Assembly: GCA_016722515.1 (NCBI GenBank)
Contig: JADKJE010000002.1
Location: 496,001-560,000 of the forward strand
Length of the DNA: 64,000 nucleotides
Direction: 5' to 3'
From: Alphaproteobacteria bacterium
GTDB taxonomy: Bacteria > Pseudomonadota > Alphaproteobacteria > Rickettsiales > JADKJE01
Position 1 is the first letter of the stretch. Each line of letters begins with the position of its first letter. Shown one piece after another: positions 36,195 through 45,900 of the stretch. The notes below the pieces were generated by a model. The model was not told the DNA's origin. It ran no database searches and worked only from the letters and a program-made list of their open reading frames with translations. Made by a program: the position numbers and the translations under genes.

Positions 36195-36458
36195 TTATTC
36201 AATGGGCTCTGGGATGGAATGGTGGAATTTTTTACGAACCAGCTTTTTCTCTTTGCCATTCCATTGATAATGATAAACAACGGTTTCACTTCCTGTTGCA
36301 AAAATATCACCTTCGGGCATTTGAAGAATATCGTAGCCTTTTCTCAGGGCGTCCATTATGACGGCAGAACTCGCATGAGCATAATCAGCTTGAAAAGACG
36401 CCAACTCAGTTGGAATTTCTTTGGCTGTGCGCTCTTTGGTTTCCGCAGAAACAGTCAT
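36195..36458 (-). CDS. Small conserved-looking hypothetical protein
   Basis: This 87-residue soluble protein has an excellent ribosome-binding site (GAGGAGC just before the ATG). It begins with a Thr/Glu/Lys-rich tail, then SSAVIMDALRKGYDILQMPEGDIFATG and a basic WNGKEKKLVRKKFHH. It reminds me of small DUF2671-like proteins of alphaproteobacteria, unverified. There is no signal peptide or membrane segment. Confidence 0.6.
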   Translation of the reverse strand: MTVSAETKERTAKEIPTELASFQADYAHASSAVIMDALRKGYDILQMPEGDIFATGSETVVYHYQWNGKEKKLVRKKFHHSIPEPIE

Positions 36459-36590
36459 GGGGGCTCCTCAATTGATAGACAGTATGTTTATAGATTACCG
36501 CATATCATGATAGCTCATATAATAAATATCACAAGAATTAAAATAAATTCTTTGGATGCAAAATAGTTAACAAATATTAATATTTGGCAA

Positions 36591-37430
36591 TTAAGGCCAG
36601 CGTACTTCAGGGGGGAGCGACATTAAAATGGCCTCTACGTTGCCGCCTGTCATCAGACCAAAACGGGTGCCGCGATCATAGAGAAGATTAAATTCAACAT
36701 AGCGACCGCGTTTGATTAATTGTGCTTCGCGCTCGCTGTTACTCCATGGGCTAAACATATGCCTGCGTACAAGTTGTGGATAAATGTGCAAAAAGGTCAT
36801 GCCTACTTTTTGAACAAATGAGAAATCAACATCCCAGTTATCGGTATTTAAGTAATCAAAGAAAATGCCACCGATGCCACGTGGTTCATTGCGATGTTTG
36901 AGAAAAAAATACTCATCGCACTCTTTTTTAAATTGGGGGTAATACTCAGGAGAGTATGCATCGCAGGCCTGCTTCAGGGCATGATGAAAATCATCGGTAT
37001 CTTGGGTATTGGGAAATATCGGTGTTAAATCGGTTCCACCGCCGAACCAGCTTTTGCTCGTGCAGATAAAACGTGTGTTCATATGAACGGCTGGAACATG
37101 GGGGGAGCACATATGGGCAACTAGGGAAACACCGGTGGCAAAAAAACGTGGGTCCTCCAGAGCTCCAGGAACTTCCTTACGGAAATTGTCTGTGAATTCA
37201 CCATGCACAGCAGAAACATTTACGCCTACTTTTTCAAATACCCGCCCTTTCATAACCGCCATGGTTCCACCACCACCGCCTTCACGCTCCCAGTTGGTGC
37301 GGGTAAAGCGACCTGAAGGTTGTGAAGATCCCGTGAGTTCATCTTCGATACGTTCAAATTCGGAACAAATATCATTTCGCAATGATTCGAACCATTGCTG
37401 TGCGTGTTGTTTTTGTTGATCTAGATTCAT
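36591..37430 (-). CDS. hemF: Coproporphyrinogen III oxidase, oxygen dependent
   Basis: This 279-residue enzyme converts coproporphyrinogen III to protoporphyrinogen IX in heme synthesis. Family motifs are GGGGGTMAVMKGRVFEKVGVN, HMNTRFICTSKSWFGGGTDLTP, RGIGGIFFDYL and EFNLLYDRGTRFGL. The start overlaps the stop of the DUF4340 gene (ATGA), so it is the last gene of the ABC operon, an unusual partnership. Confidence 0.95.
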   Translation of the reverse strand: MNLDQQKQHAQQWFESLRNDICSEFERIEDELTGSSQPSGRFTRTNWEREGGGGGTMAVMKGRVFEKVGVNVSAVHGEFTDNFRKEVPGALEDPRFFATGVSLVAHMCSPHVPAVHMNTRFICTSKSWFGGGTDLTPIFPNTQDTDDFHHALKQACDAYSPEYYPQFKKECDEYFFLKHRNEPRGIGGIFFDYLNTDNWDVDFSFVQKVGMTFLHIYPQLVRRHMFSPWSNSEREAQLIKRGRYVEFNLLYDRGTRFGLMTGGNVEAILMSLPPEVRWP

Positions 37431-38383
37431 AGCGGCGTTTTTAATTGATAAAGAGAGTCTACTAATTGTCTTCTGGTCGGCGGTGATATTTCAAAAAACC
37501 ATTGATGCAGCTTGGGGTTCCGTGCATCGTCAATAGTGAGCCAATAATGAGTACCATCATCCGTTAGAGCTAGAGCCACGATCTGCTGTTTGGTGGTGGT
37601 GTAGGAAACGTATTCAGCTGTCGTTTTCGTTTTAATAACTGGTTTAGAATCCCAAACAGCAATGACTGGAATGGATGAAAGAGTCTGTTCGTATGAAGCA
37701 AATGCTGTTTTATCGGAATTGGAAGTGAGTTTGTTAGTTAAATCAATATGACCAATTTTCACAAGATTTGACTTTACATCAATGGTTTTAATATCGTCTA
37801 ACGTAACATTAAGATTAATGGGTTCAAAATAATCATCTTTACAGCTGGGGATATTGATTTCGCCTTTGACAAGAAAGGCATCCTGACGGTCATGATGGCG
37901 AATATAAAAATAATTGAGACCAGAAACATGCTTAATGTTGCGCTGGGCATAACCAATCACTAAATGGTAAAGTGGCTTGCCGTGCGAATACAGGATAATC
38001 TGATCACCATACGCGTTACTTGCTTGATTATTTGGTGGAGTGTTATTGGTAAGAAGCCCTAATTTTTCGTGGTCACCCGCAGAGGATGTTTTTTTATCGA
38101 CGATCGTTAAGGTCGATAAATCAAGGAGCAATTTACGCCGAGACTCAAGCGTAATAGGATAATGCGATGACTCATCTACCCAACCATCCTGTTTAACAAC
38201 CGTACAGTTACCCTTGGCTGTTTGAATGGAGATACTATCAATGCTTGCCAATTCTTGTTTCAGATGGGGCAAAAACAGTGCCTGTGTAGGCTTGGATTGA
38301 ATCAGGCTTTCGTAATAGTTTTTGGTAAAGAATGAAAGGCTGACAATAATAATAACGGCTATAATAGCGAGAAATCGTTTCAA
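37427..38383 (-). CDS. DUF4340-family protein
   Basis: This 318-residue protein has one N-terminal membrane helix (residues 4-20) and a long periplasmic part with repeated beta strands (ISIQTAKGNCTVVKQDGWV, then LGLLTNN). DUF4340 proteins are regularly encoded next to GldG-like ABC genes. It overlaps hemF downstream and the GldG-like gene upstream by four bases each. Confidence 0.8.
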   Translation of the reverse strand: MKRFLAIIAVIIIVSLSFFTKNYYESLIQSKPTQALFLPHLKQELASIDSISIQTAKGNCTVVKQDGWVDESSHYPITLESRRKLLLDLSTLTIVDKKTSSAGDHEKLGLLTNNTPPNNQASNAYGDQIILYSHGKPLYHLVIGYAQRNIKHVSGLNYFYIRHHDRQDAFLVKGEINIPSCKDDYFEPINLNVTLDDIKTIDVKSNLVKIGHIDLTNKLTSNSDKTAFASYEQTLSSIPVIAVWDSKPVIKTKTTAEYVSYTTTKQQIVALALTDDGTHYWLTIDDARNPKLHQWFFEISPPTRRQLVDSLYQLKTPL

Positions 38384-40281
38384 TGAATTCTCCTTCTAAT
38401 CACAGTCTTCCTAATGCCTATGATGAAATAAATGATGCACAAGGCAGAGGGGATCATTCCGATTCCAATCCATTTGATAATAAAATAATAGGATTCAATT
38501 TCCTCGCGCAAGGCATGATTAACATTTCGGAGTTCTTTGCGGGTTTCCAATAATTTAAAACGGATAGCTTCAATGGTTTGACCTTGCGATGGGGTAATAA
38601 TAGAAGAGGCATTGTTATTTTTCGTTGCGGCATCCGTAAGCTGCTTTTCAAGGATGATTAAGCTTTGCTGGAGTGATTTTTCTTTTGCAAGGTAAAGCTG
38701 TTCAGATTTTTTCTTGATGACGTCAATGGTCGTAAAAGGTCGGGTTTGATTTCCTTTTGAACGCAAATGGATGAGTGAATCACTCCCACCAAACTGATCT
38801 ATCATGTTTAAGATAAAGAAGGCATTATCAGAGAACGGAATTACAACACGCTGGCCATACATATCCTGTATTTGTGCCCAGAAACGGTCATGAAGCAAAT
38901 CGATATCGGCAATCACCACTACATGAGTATCTTTAACAGAATGAAGCACATGGGGTGAGCTGGCAGATTCATCCACAGTATTACTCATTCCATGTTCGTT
39001 CTTGGGAGGATGGTTAGAAATTCCATTGGGAAAAGCGGTAGATAAGGAACCCAAGATGCGCGCCCCATAAGTATAGCTGATGCCTGAAGGTTTAAAATGC
39101 GATAATAATTCTTTAGGTGAAGCGCGTCTAACAATATCGACATTCAGTGGCATGCTTTGTTTGGTGCTAAATAACAAGGGCGCAATGATGGTCGAATGGT
39201 TGGCCATTTTTTGGATAAAGCCAGCACTTGCTAATTGAATGCGATTTAAATTAGAAATGGTAACATCGTCGCGCGAAAAATTGTTTTTGGTCAGCGTAGG
39301 CCAGGGGAGGTAGGACGTTACTTGTTGGGCTGAGTTATCTTGTGCAACCGCGGTGGCATTTGAAAAATCGCCTACGACCATCGAAGGGTCAATAGCAATT
39401 CCCCAGGCGTTAAAGAGAAAATCGATGCCATGGGTGGAATGAGGTACTGCTTTTGGATTAGCGGATTCAATCAGCGGATCATCAAAAATAATAGTTTTTC
39501 CCCCCTTAAGGATATATTGGTCGATGTCATAAAGCAATGGATCTGGTAATTGACTTGGCTGGACCATCAACAGGATATCCATGTCGGTTGGCAAATGCTG
39601 CATAGTTGCAGGATCAATGAAGGTGAGATGATAGAGATCCTGAATTTGTTGAAATAGTGCCCATGGTTGGAAACGCATGGTTTTTCCCTCTGGAACAAAA
39701 TTACCTAATGGAATGCTGGTAATAATACCAATGTTTTTCTTTTCTGGATGGATAAAATCATACAAGGTACGACTAATATCATATTCCAGGAATTGTTCTT
39801 TTTCGACATCCAGATAGGGGATGGCAACAATATCATCTGTTTGGCTGGCAACAGATAAGCCCAAATAAAGTTTAGTGCCAAAATTATCCAACGGTACGCC
39901 TTGAATACCATGTGAAAGAGCCAAATCTTCTTCGGAGGAATAGGGCTTTGGATCAATAAATTCAAGTTTTATTTGACCGTGAGAATGTGATTTATAATCC
40001 AGAAGCAACGACCGGATGCGTTTGGCATAACGTTGAATAACAGGATTATGTTCGCCCGCCTCACGCGAGTAAAAAAAGCGGATCGTCAACGGTGATTTCA
40101 TTTCTTTAAGGAGTGATTGAGAATGCTTTGAGAGCGTAAAAATCTGACCATTACTTAAGTCGATCTTGGCATTCGTAATCCCATAATAACTGATAATATT
40201 AACAGCAGACCACGAAATGAAAACAAGGATCGTTACAAACCAGATGCTGTGCTGTTTTAAGAAGAGCATCAATGATTTCAT
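38380..40281 (-). CDS. GldG-like auxiliary ABC transport protein
   Basis: This 633-residue protein has an N-terminal helix (residues 12-32), a large extracytoplasmic ABC_transp_aux domain (DLSNGQIFTLSKHSQSLLKEM, then IRFFYSREAG and IDPKPYSSEED), a coiled-coil-like segment near residues 535-600 and a C-terminal helix. The family is known from GldG of gliding bacteria, but non-gliding Proteobacteria have it too. It lies directly after the permease gene. The substrate is unknown. Confidence 0.85.
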   Translation of the reverse strand: MKSLMLFLKQHSIWFVTILVFISWSAVNIISYYGITNAKIDLSNGQIFTLSKHSQSLLKEMKSPLTIRFFYSREAGEHNPVIQRYAKRIRSLLLDYKSHSHGQIKLEFIDPKPYSSEEDLALSHGIQGVPLDNFGTKLYLGLSVASQTDDIVAIPYLDVEKEQFLEYDISRTLYDFIHPEKKNIGIITSIPLGNFVPEGKTMRFQPWALFQQIQDLYHLTFIDPATMQHLPTDMDILLMVQPSQLPDPLLYDIDQYILKGGKTIIFDDPLIESANPKAVPHSTHGIDFLFNAWGIAIDPSMVVGDFSNATAVAQDNSAQQVTSYLPWPTLTKNNFSRDDVTISNLNRIQLASAGFIQKMANHSTIIAPLLFSTKQSMPLNVDIVRRASPKELLSHFKPSGISYTYGARILGSLSTAFPNGISNHPPKNEHGMSNTVDESASSPHVLHSVKDTHVVVIADIDLLHDRFWAQIQDMYGQRVVIPFSDNAFFILNMIDQFGGSDSLIHLRSKGNQTRPFTTIDVIKKKSEQLYLAKEKSLQQSLIILEKQLTDAATKNNNASSIITPSQGQTIEAIRFKLLETRKELRNVNHALREEIESYYFIIKWIGIGMIPSALCIIYFIIGIRKTVIRRRIH

Positions 40282-41013
40282 CTATTGTCTCCTCGAATGA
40301 AGCATAAGTGTATTTAGATAAAGGCATAGCAGAATGAGAGATGCAAAAAAAACGAGCTGTTGGAAGCTAATTAAACCGCGCGCCATTTCATCCATGTGGG
40401 TGATAAAACTAAAATAGGCAACAACATCAAGGAGGTCCTGTGAAAGCCATTTGCTGAAAAAATCCAACACCAGTGGGAAGCTTGTTACTGTAAAGAAAAA
40501 ACAAGCAGCCAGTGCCAAAATAAAGGCAATGACCTGATTCCGCGTAAGTGAGGAAACCGCCATGGCGATAGCTAAATAACCGCCTGCAATCATAAATGAA
40601 CCAATATAACCGGTTATGATAATGCTATTATCAGGATTCCCCAAATACTGAACAATCAACCAGAAAGGAAAGGTTAGAGCAATCGCCAACCATAAAAAGC
40701 TCAGTGCAGCAACATATTTTGCAATCACTATGCGATACATAGGAACCGGAAGAGCCCATAGCATTTCAAGCGTTCCTTCTTTCCTTTCTTCCGGCCATAA
40801 GCGCATACCAATGGCTGGCACAAAAAACATTAGCAACCAGGGAAGCCAAATAAAAAACGATTCCAGGGATGCTTGCTCTCGTTCTAGGAATTGTCCAAGA
40901 TAAAACGTAAAGATACCTTGGAAAAGCAAAAAAATCATGAGAAACACAAAAGCAAGTGGTGTTTCAAAATAACCGAAAAATTCGCGCTTAGCGATGGTGT
41001 AGATGATATTCAT
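40282..41013 (-). CDS. ABC transporter permease, GldF-like
   Basis: This 243-residue protein has six hydrophobic segments of the ABC-2 type (IIYTIAKREFFGYFETPLAF at the start, then VPAIGMRLWPEERKEGTLEML). It pairs with the ATPase encoded upstream and the GldG-like protein downstream. The ATG overlaps the ATPase stop. Confidence 0.88.
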   Translation of the reverse strand: MNIIYTIAKREFFGYFETPLAFVFLMIFLLFQGIFTFYLGQFLEREQASLESFFIWLPWLLMFFVPAIGMRLWPEERKEGTLEMLWALPVPMYRIVIAKYVAALSFLWLAIALTFPFWLIVQYLGNPDNSIIITGYIGSFMIAGGYLAIAMAVSSLTRNQVIAFILALAACFFFTVTSFPLVLDFFSKWLSQDLLDVVAYFSFITHMDEMARGLISFQQLVFFASLILLCLYLNTLMLHSRRQ

Positions 41014-41741
41014 CGGGAATCCTTTTTGATAATCATCTTAAAGGCTTCGTCAAAATTGGCAGCGCCTGTTGCGCTGATAATGGCAGCGGGTGAATCATAG
41101 GCCGCTATTTCGCCTCGATGAATGATAACCGCTCGGCCTGCCAAAAAATAGGCCTCTTCAAGATTGTGGGTAGAAAAGATAATGGCTTTTTCTTTGCCAA
41201 GCTCTTGCAGCAATTTATAGACTTCATCTTTCTGCAAAGGATCCAGCCCATCGGTTGGTTCGTCGAGGATTAATAAGTCGGGGTCATGCAGAATGGCTTG
41301 GGCTAACCCCACTCGCCGCTTATACCCTTTGGACAATGTTCTGATGGTGACGTGGCGAACGGAACACAGTTGCAGGGTTTCCAGCACAAATGCAAGACGT
41401 TCTTTTTCCTTTGTGCGTGTCATGTGATGAATCCGGGCACTGTATTTTAAGAAATCAAGAACGTTCATGTCGTGATAAAGAGGACAACCTTCTGCCAGGT
41501 AGCCTAAATGGGACCTTAACAAAAAAGGATCATCAGAAAACGAAACTCCATTGTAGAAAAAATCCCCCTCAGACGGTAATAAATAGCCTGCAATCATACG
41601 AATAGTGGTTGTTTTACCTGCCCCGTTTGGACCGATGAAGGCTAGAATCTGTCCGCGCTCAACATGAAAGCTTACCCGATTGACGGCAGTCAATGAGCCA
41701 AAATGTTTTGAAAGCTGGGTGACAGTCAGTAGTGGCTGCAT
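41010..41741 (-). CDS. ABC transporter ATP-binding protein, GldA-like
   Basis: This 243-residue ATPase has Walker A GPNGAGKTTT, signature LSKGYKRRVGLAQA, Walker B DLLILDEPTDGLDP and the switch His in FSTHNLEEA. It is the first gene of the five-gene operon ATPase-permease-GldG-DUF4340-hemF, with AGAGGA 6 bases before the ATG. It energises the transporter at the cytoplasmic side of the inner membrane. Confidence 0.92.
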   Translation of the reverse strand: MQPLLTVTQLSKHFGSLTAVNRVSFHVERGQILAFIGPNGAGKTTTIRMIAGYLLPSEGDFFYNGVSFSDDPFLLRSHLGYLAEGCPLYHDMNVLDFLKYSARIHHMTRTKEKERLAFVLETLQLCSVRHVTIRTLSKGYKRRVGLAQAILHDPDLLILDEPTDGLDPLQKDEVYKLLQELGKEKAIIFSTHNLEEAYFLAGRAVIIHRGEIAAYDSPAAIISATGAANFDEAFKMIIKKDSR

Positions 41742-41975
41742 GGGAATCCTCTAATATACCGATGGTAATGGAGGTAAGGAAGCTTGTCTACGAGAAAGTA
41801 AGAGAGTGACCCCGTTGGTGGTCGGATCCTGACTCTAACTAAGCTATTTTATCTATGACTTAGATTGTTATCGTCGTTTTTATGCGGTTTGTTTTTCAAG
41901 CTCCTTTTCAAGCGCCTAGAAACTTGCTATTCTGTCATCAACAGTCCTGTCTTCGTTTATCCCAAAGGTCCTTCA

Positions 41976-42656
41976 ATGTCGGTGCCACGCCATCTTTATC
42001 ATTTTCCGCTTTGCCCATTTTCGAGGAAGGTGCGTATCCTGCTGCGAGAAAAGCAATTGTCGTTTGAATTGGTTACAGAAAATGTGTGGGAAAGACGGCC
42101 GGAATTTATGCGGATGAACCCTGCAGGTGATTTGCCGGTATTGCTGGAACAAGAAGGGGTCTTGATAAAAGACCATAATGCGATTTGCGAATATCTGCAT
42201 GAATATTACCAGGATTTAAATTTGCTTGGAAAATCCATAGCCCAACGTGCCGAGGTTCGCAGGGTTATGGGCTGGTTTGACCGGAAATTTTACCACGAAG
42301 TTTCAGGCCCTCTCTTGCATGAGAAATATTTTAAATATTTTTATACATCGAGTGCGGAGCCCAATTCTCAGGCAATACGTGCGGCTAAAACAAATTTGTT
42401 GGCCCATTTAGACTATATTACCCATCTAATACGTGAAAGACGCTGTCTGGCCGGGGAAAATTTTTCCCTTGCTGATATTGCGGCCGTGAGCCATCTTTCA
42501 GTCCTTGATTATCTGGGAGATATCCAGTGGGATGACCATCCTGTGGCCAAGGATTGGTATGCTATCATCAAATCGCGCCCTAGCATGAGGCCTGTGCTTC
42601 ATGACCGTATTCCGGGCTTTGTACCTCCTGCTCATTATGTTTTGCTTGATTTCTAA
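41976..42656 (+). CDS. Glutathione S-transferase family protein
   Basis: This 226-residue protein has an N-terminal thioredoxin-fold domain with CPFSRKVRILLREK and DLPVLLEQEGVLIKDHNAICEYL, followed by an all-helical C-terminal domain with LAGENFSLADIAAVSHLSVLDYL. The Cys-Pro-Phe-Ser start suggests a thiol-type member. The ATG at 41976 follows AAAGG; the longer frame upstream is not typical of the family. Conjugation or reductase role unknown. Confidence 0.88.
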   Translation: MSVPRHLYHFPLCPFSRKVRILLREKQLSFELVTENVWERRPEFMRMNPAGDLPVLLEQEGVLIKDHNAICEYLHEYYQDLNLLGKSIAQRAEVRRVMGWFDRKFYHEVSGPLLHEKYFKYFYTSSAEPNSQAIRAAKTNLLAHLDYITHLIRERRCLAGENFSLADIAAVSHLSVLDYLGDIQWDDHPVAKDWYAIIKSRPSMRPVLHDRIPGFVPPAHYVLLDF

Positions 42657-42976
42657 TGAGTTGATTTCTATGTAATGTATATCCCCAGGGAACCTCTTGT
42701 GTAGCCCGGGTTTTGTACATTTGAACCTTTTCAAAATGTTCCCAAGACGCTGAGATAGTGCGTATTTCTTTGCGATCTAACCATCAGATCTATAAGAGTT
42801 ATTCCAAAAAAGACAAATAAAACGCAATAGAATTATAATATTTTCATGCGTAGTTAATAATAGCTAAATAAATAATGAGTATTATTGAGGGTTGTGAAGG
42901 TGATCGGTTATATAGTGAAGAAATATATAATGAATTGCCAGGTTTTATGAGAAAATGGAAATACGGGAGAAGGGAA
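42657..42976. other. Upstream region of the TpsA gene
   Basis: About 320 bases. TATAAT at 42834-42839 is a candidate -10 box without a good -35. The TpsA frame is open from 42875, but the strong ribosome-binding site favours the ATG at 42977. Nothing else is recognised. Confidence 0.4.
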
Positions 42977-45900
42977 ATGCGTACCGATAAAAGTTTAAAT
43001 CACGGTTCACGTGAGTTTATTTGTGATAATTCGAATAAAGAATACCGGTGGTCAATCGCCAAAAGAAACAAATCAGTGGTAAACTTATGTAGCAGTTTGT
43101 TGGTGTTTGGTATGGCTGTGTTCATGACAGCCAAAAGTATGGCAGCTCCAACAGGAGGCACGATTACCAACGGGTCAGGCACGATCGCCACTCAGGACAA
43201 TAACACTCATATCACACAAGATACTCAGCGACTTGATATAAACTGGCAAACCTTTTCCACAGGTACAAACGAGTCGGTCAATTTCTCTCAACCTAATGCT
43301 GATGCAGTCGCTATTAACCGCGTTATTGGTGGTGTTCCGAGTGAATTAAGAGGCGCACTCAATGCAAACGGCCGTGTGTTCATTTTAAATAATGCAGGTA
43401 TCACTTTTTATGGAACGTCACAAGTAAACGTAGGCTCATTACTAGCAACGACAGCGATGGATGTAAAAGCCGATGGTGATGTGTATTCGATACAAGGAAA
43501 AGGTGAAGGCCAAGTTGTTAACCAAGGTAATATCAACGTCTCTAACGGTGGATTTGCTGTTCTGGCCTCTCCTTCTGTTGAAAATAGTGGGTATATCAAA
43601 GCGGATCTTGGTCAAGTTCAATTAGCTTCAACGAATAATGTGACCGTGGATTTAAGAGGGGACAATTTGATCACCTATGGCGTATCAAATGAAAATTTAC
43701 AGAAAATCGGTGTTGTGAACACCGGAACCCTTCAAGCCCAATCAGGCCAAGTGATGATGACTACAAAACTAGCTTCAGATATAGCTAATGCTGTGGTTAA
43801 TCTCAGTGGCGTGGTTGATGCTGATGCCTTGGATGCGGACCATAACGGCGGTACGGTTGTGGTTGCATCTGTAGGTGATATCAATTTGAACCAAGTGAAT
43901 GTTCATGCAGATGGCGGCGTAAGTGGTAATGGTGGTCAAATCACGACAATTGCCAACCATATGAATCATTTCAGCCAAAACGCTGTTTTATCAGCTAAAG
44001 GCGGCAGTACGGCGGGCAATGGTGGCACCATTGAAGTAAGCGGCAACAATGTCAAATTGAATGGTACATTCCATGCAGAAGCTCCGCATGGAGTAGGCGG
44101 TAAGATTATCCTTGACCCAACAACCATGACAATTAAAAACGGTAGTGGTATAGCAGGAACCAATGATATCTATGAAAATACCATTGAAACATTATCTCAA
44201 GCAGGTACTGCAGTAGATATTCAGGCTACGAATCTTGTAACCATGCAAAATTTAGCGGATAACGTCCTCCATGGGGGTAGTGGCAATATCACCTTGGAAG
44301 CTACAGGCGCGAGCGGACGTGTTGAATTCCAGGACGTAAATGATAAAATTCAAACCTCAACCGGTAATATTAATATTTATGCGGGTAGTGGCGGCGTGGG
44401 TATCGGTAGTTTGCAAACAGGTGGCACTCCTGTTATCAATCCAGGCGATATCACTATTACCACCACAGGTGGCGGTAATATATCGATTAAAAACGTAACG
44501 ATTGATAATAACTCAACCGCTTACGGAGCGCTTGCTGACGGTATATTGACTATTCGATCAAGTGGTGCAGCTACAGTCAATGGCAATATTAACATCAATC
44601 TCGATTTAAACAGTGAAGCTGGAAATTTTGATGTACTGAGCAAAGCCGATATTGAAGCTCATAACGGCGTCACCATCAATGGTTATACAACGATTACAGC
44701 ATATGGCGAGGGTAACGGCGAAGGACAGCAAGCCAGCGCCAAAAGTATCGTGTTGATTGATTCAGGAGCTAACGGTGGTTTAGGTTCTGTAGACATTACT
44801 GGTAATGTTGTGGTTACTTCCGATTTAACATTGGCTTCAGGTGCTGCTTCCTATGAAACCGTAGAAGGTGTCGTTTACCCAGTCAATACGGTATTAGCAT
44901 CCGCAGATATTATGTCTGCAGGAAATATCTCAGTTGAAGGTAATACCACTGTTCATGCAAGTGGTGATGTTGGAGGAACAAATCCTTATAAGCTGGATGT
45001 TGATGCGTTACTGACCATGGATACTAACACTGAAAGTGTCAGCGGTTCACATTCTATTGATATTTCGGGCTATATGGATGTGGAAGCCAGTGCGTATATG
45101 GATGGCTATGATGCCCAATATGCCTCTGCAAATGCCGCCATTAACCTTGATGCAACCAAAGATGTAACCGTAGATGGCAACACAACCGTTAAGGCTACCG
45201 CCAGTAATGATGCCAGTGATTCAGCTTATAAAGAAAATGCTACCGCCTTTTTCAATATTAATGCAGGCAATGCAGGAGTAGAAGAAAGTGAGATACCTGG
45301 TTCAATCGATGTAACGGGTAATATTGATGTTTCGGCCCATGCACTCAGTGGTTCAAGCTCTGAAACTTCTGTGAATCAAACATGGTATGGATATGCTGAA
45401 GCCAATATTGATTTCGATGCAACCCAAGATGTCAATGTAACCGGTAATGTGACTATCGACGCTAACGCACTGATGTATGCACAATCAACGGCCTATAATG
45501 GCCATGCCGATGCCCAGTTTTCAGTTGAAGCAGGTTATTCAAGCGAGTATGGCAATATCCCAGGAGCAATCTCTATTAATGGTGATGTTGACGTTGAAGC
45601 CAACGTGGATATGGGTGCAGACTCTGGCGATGATGCACAAGCATATGCCAATGCGTATGTTAGCTATGATAGCTACGATGGAGACATCAACGTAGAAGGC
45701 AATACATCGATTAGCGCTGATGTTACTATGGATTTTAACTCTTATGCGTCGGATGGCACCGCAGATGCAGGTTTTGATTTATATGCAAATAATGGTGATG
45801 CCGGTGGATCAATCTTTATTACAGGTGATACCGATGTATCTGCAAACATCGTCATTGATGGAGCCGTTTCAGATGCTGAAGCCTCTGCTTATATTGATGC

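Noticed and set aside
42875..42976. Longer start for the TpsA gene
   Set aside because: The frame is open, but the ATG at 42977 has a far better ribosome-binding site, and the extra residues do not look like a signal peptide.
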